Positions 31,833 to 34,312 of a stretch of DNA of 34,312 nt are shown piece after piece. Location: contig NZ_KB904073.1 in the NCBI RefSeq assembly GCF_000379985.1, forward strand, positions 1-34,312. The letters are read 5' to 3'. This DNA is from Streptococcus caballi DSM 19004 (GTDB taxonomy: Bacteria > Bacillota > Bacilli > Lactobacillales > Streptococcaceae). The position numbers and the translations under genes were made by a program. The notes under the pieces are model-generated. The model was not told the origin of the DNA. It saw only the letters and a list, made by a program, of their open reading frames with translations, and ran no database searches. Positions within the stretch are counted from its first letter, which is position 1; each line of letters starts with the position of its first letter.

Positions 31833-34312
31833 ATGAGTAACTATTTAGCTATTTATAAAGATAACTTGCGCTACGAATTGGCGCTCTCTCCTGAGCGAGA
31901 CTATGTGCTAGCTAACACCGAGAAAGCCTCACTCTATATTGATGGTCTGAACATTCCACTTCATCTGTCCTTTAAAGAAGGTGTTATTACCTATGCTTAT
32001 GAGGAAGAAACAGGTCAACTCAGTGATGGTCAAAAAGTCGCTGGTCTAACTTTCTATCTGACGGAGGGAGAGCCGCTGATTTACGACTTGCTGGACCAGC
32101 AGGAATTATTGTTTGGTAAGCAGTCCAAGAGCGATATTCATATTGCTGATGCTGACTTTGATTTCCTTTTGCAAAAGCAAGAAGAAGGCTGGTTGTTGAC
32201 TCTTCTGTCGGGAAATATTTTCCTCAATAACCTTGCCCTGTCTGAGACGAGCTGTTTCTTAGACATGGGAGATGAATTGAGCTGTCATGGTATTAAATTC
32301 AAAGTCTTTCCTGATGAAATCTGGGTGATGGGAAGGGTTAATGTCTCTCAAGTTTTGGCACAGAAGGCTGTCTCACGTTATGGTTTCTACGGAGAATATC
32401 CTGATTATCATCGCTCTCCTCGGATTATTTATCGGAGTTCAGAGGATAAAATTCAGATCAATGCACCTTCAGCTGAGCCCAAAAAACCAGAGAATGGCCT
32501 CTTACGGATGATTGTGCCTCCGCTGGTCATGTTGGCCGTGATGCTTTTGATTTCACTTGTCCAACCTCGAGGGATCTATATCCTCATGATGGCGGCTATG
32601 TCAGTGACAACGATCATCTTTTCGATAACGACCTATGTTAAAAATCGTAAAAAATATAAGCAGGATTTAAAGGACCGCATAGATTCCTACAAACGTTATG
32701 TCATGGATAAATCAATGGAGTTGGCAGAGCTGGCAGAGGAGCAGAAAAAAGGGCAGCTTTACCACTACCCTTCTATCCAGACCTTGGATAAGCTGTCAGC
32801 TAGTTACAATCATCGGATTTATGAAAAGACGCCTCTGCACTTTGACTTTCTCCACTACTGTCTAGGTCTGGGTCAGGTGCCTACTAGCTATGAGCTCCGC
32901 TATTCTCAAACAGAGCGCAGTGGGCAGACCGACCCGCTAGAAGCGGAGGGCTATCAACTTTATATGCAAAATCGCACCATTGATCAGATGCCCATCGTTG
33001 CTAATCTAGCACATGGTCCTGTTGGTTACATCGGACCTCGTCCCTTAGTGATTGAGCAACTGCAACTCATGGTGAATCAGCTAGCCTTTTTCCACTCTTA
33101 TCATGATGTGCAATTCATTACCATCATGCCCGAAGAGGAATTATCGCAATGGGAATGGCTACGCTGGTTACCGCATGCTACTTTGCAAGAGATGAATGTA
33201 CGTGGTTTTGTCTATAACCAACGCACACGTGATCAGGTGCTGAACTCACTCAATCAAATCCTCAAACTGCGCAAGAACCAGCTGGATGACAAATCCGCCA
33301 AAGAAAGTCTGCTCTTCTCGCCTCACTATGTGGTGCTGGTAACGGATGAAAAGCTGATTTTGGACCATGTCATCATGGAATTTTTCAGTGAAGATCCTAC
33401 TGAGCTTGGTTGCTCGGTTATCTTCGTGGAAGATGTCTTGTCCAGTCTGTCTGAAAATATCAAGACCATTATCAATATCAAGGATAGAAATGTTGGACAA
33501 CTGGTCATTGAGGAGGGTGAGCTAAGAGAAATTGATTTTGCCTTAGATCATTTCCCAGAGGCCTATGACAAGGAGAGTCTGGCTCGTCGTTTGGCGCCGC
33601 TCAATCACTTGCAAAACCTCAAGTCCTCTATCCCTGACAGCGTGACCTTCATGGAAATGTATGAGGCTGAAAACTTTAAGGACTTACATGTCCAGGAGCG
33701 TTGGGCAGAACATGCACCGTATAAGTCCTTGGCGGTGCCGCTTGGCTTACGTGGTCAAGGTGATATTGTCTACCTTAACCTGCACGAAAAAGCACATGGG
33801 CCTCACGGTTTGATTGCTGGGACGACAGGTTCTGGGAAGTCAGAGTTGATTCAGTCTTATATTTTGAGCCTAGCGGTTAACTTCCACCCCTATGATGTGG
33901 CTTTCTTGCTCATCGACTACAAGGGTGGTGGGATGGCCAATCTCTTTAAAGACCTGCCCCACTTGCTGGGAACCATTACCAACTTGGATGGTGCCCAGTC
34001 CATGCGTGCTTTGACTTCAATCAATGCCGAAATTCATCGCCGTGAACGCTTATTTGCGGCAAATGGGGTTAACCATATCAATCAGTATCAGAAGAAATAC
34101 AAACTGGGTGAGGTTGCTGAGCCACTACCGCATTTGTTCTTGATTTCAGATGAGTTTGCGGAATTGAAACAAGAACAGCCAGACTTTATGAGTGCCTTGG
34201 TGTCAACAGCGCGGACAGGGCGTTCTCTGGGGATTCACTTGATTTTGGCAACGCAAAAACCTGCTGGGGTGGTCAACGACCAAATCTGGTCCAACTCGCG
34301 TTTCAAGATTGC
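31833..34312 (+). CDS. essC: Type VII secretion ATPase EssC, 3' end cut by window
   Basis: The frame runs from ATG 31833 (AAGGA 8 bases upstream) to the right edge, 826 codons. This is the motor of the system. Residues about 1-190 are the two forkhead-associated domains. Two membrane helices follow at about 226-268. The first FtsK/SpoIIIE domain has Walker A GTTGSGKS (663-670), LLIDYKGGGM and LFLISDEFAELK. The second and third ATPase domains lie outside. The C-terminal part, which differs between strains and matches the effector set, is also outside, so the EssC type cannot be read here. Confidence 0.96.
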   Translation, partial: MSNYLAIYKDNLRYELALSPERDYVLANTEKASLYIDGLNIPLHLSFKEGVITYAYEEETGQLSDGQKVAGLTFYLTEGEPLIYDLLDQQELLFGKQSKSDIHIADADFDFLLQKQEEGWLLTLLSGNIFLNNLALSETSCFLDMGDELSCHGIKFKVFPDEIWVMGRVNVSQVLAQKAVSRYGFYGEYPDYHRSPRIIYRSSEDKIQINAPSAEPKKPENGLLRMIVPPLVMLAVMLLISLVQPRGIYILMMAAMSVTTIIFSITTYVKNRKKYKQDLKDRIDSYKRYVMDKSMELAELAEEQKKGQLYHYPSIQTLDKLSASYNHRIYEKTPLHFDFLHYCLGLGQVPTSYELRYSQTERSGQTDPLEAEGYQLYMQNRTIDQMPIVANLAHGPVGYIGPRPLVIEQLQLMVNQLAFFHSYHDVQFITIMPEEELSQWEWLRWLPHATLQEMNVRGFVYNQRTRDQVLNSLNQILKLRKNQLDDKSAKESLLFSPHYVVLVTDEKLILDHVIMEFFSEDPTELGCSVIFVEDVLSSLSENIKTIINIKDRNVGQLVIEEGELREIDFALDHFPEAYDKESLARRLAPLNHLQNLKSSIPDSVTFMEMYEAENFKDLHVQERWAEHAPYKSLAVPLGLRGQGDIVYLNLHEKAHGPHGLIAGTTGSGKSELIQSYILSLAVNFHPYDVAFLLIDYKGGGMANLFKDLPHLLGTITNLDGAQSMRALTSINAEIHRRERLFAANGVNHINQYQKKYKLGEVAEPLPHLFLISDEFAELKQEQPDFMSALVSTARTGRSLGIHLILATQKPAGVVNDQIWSNSRFKI

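Overview
The window looks like a chromosomal segment of a Streptococcus species: low-GC Firmicute codon use, strong AGGAGG ribosome sites, a CIRCE-controlled groES-groEL operon, the pbp2A-rpmG-secE-nusG block, and a Firmicute-type (Ess) type VII secretion locus. I could not fix the species; a member close to the S. bovis/S. suis-like lineages would fit, but that is a guess.

Layout. (1) Positions 1-7130 are a recombination-scarred array of polymorphic-toxin pieces and intact small genes that look like immunity genes. Three toxin C-terminal types are present. Type 1 is a possible ADP-ribosyltransferase fold. Type 2 survives only as short tails. Type 3 exists as one open copy and one copy broken by two in-frame stops. 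All share the linker region typical of LXG effectors of type VII secretion, but no LXG N-terminus lies in the window. Six probable immunity genes (one of type 1, three of type 2, two of type 3) remain open. (2) 7131-7527 is a gap with repeats resembling an insertion-sequence end. (3) 7528-10652 is a mannose-family PTS operon (IIA, IIB, IIC, IID) plus a small membrane protein. (4) 10735-13910 is an ABC importer for a small solute, with substrate-binding protein and permease fused in one polypeptide. It lies behind a consensus promoter, an 18-codon leader peptide packed with Phe and Tyr codons, and a terminator/antiterminator pair. (5) 13971-16309 is groES-groEL. (6) 16739-20888 holds a TcaA-like membrane protein, a TetR-family regulator and oleate hydratase. 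(7) 21232-22134 is an RluA-family pseudouridine synthase on the minus strand. (8) 22363-25826 carries penicillin-binding protein 2a, ribosomal protein L33, SecE and NusG. (9) 25845-26209 is a long, highly structured intergenic element. (10) 26446 to the right edge is the type VII secretion core: esxA, esaA, essA, esaB, essB and essC (truncated by the window).

How it fits together. The T7SS genes build the export machine, and the toxin array about 19 kb upstream is probably a bank of former or exchangeable T7SS effector C-termini with the immunity genes kept. That link rests on family resemblance and is inference. The most unusual regulatory feature is the Phe/Tyr-rich leader peptide with mutually exclusive hairpins ahead of the ABC importer, which reads like ribosome-mediated attenuation controlling an aromatic amino acid transporter in a Gram-positive bacterium.
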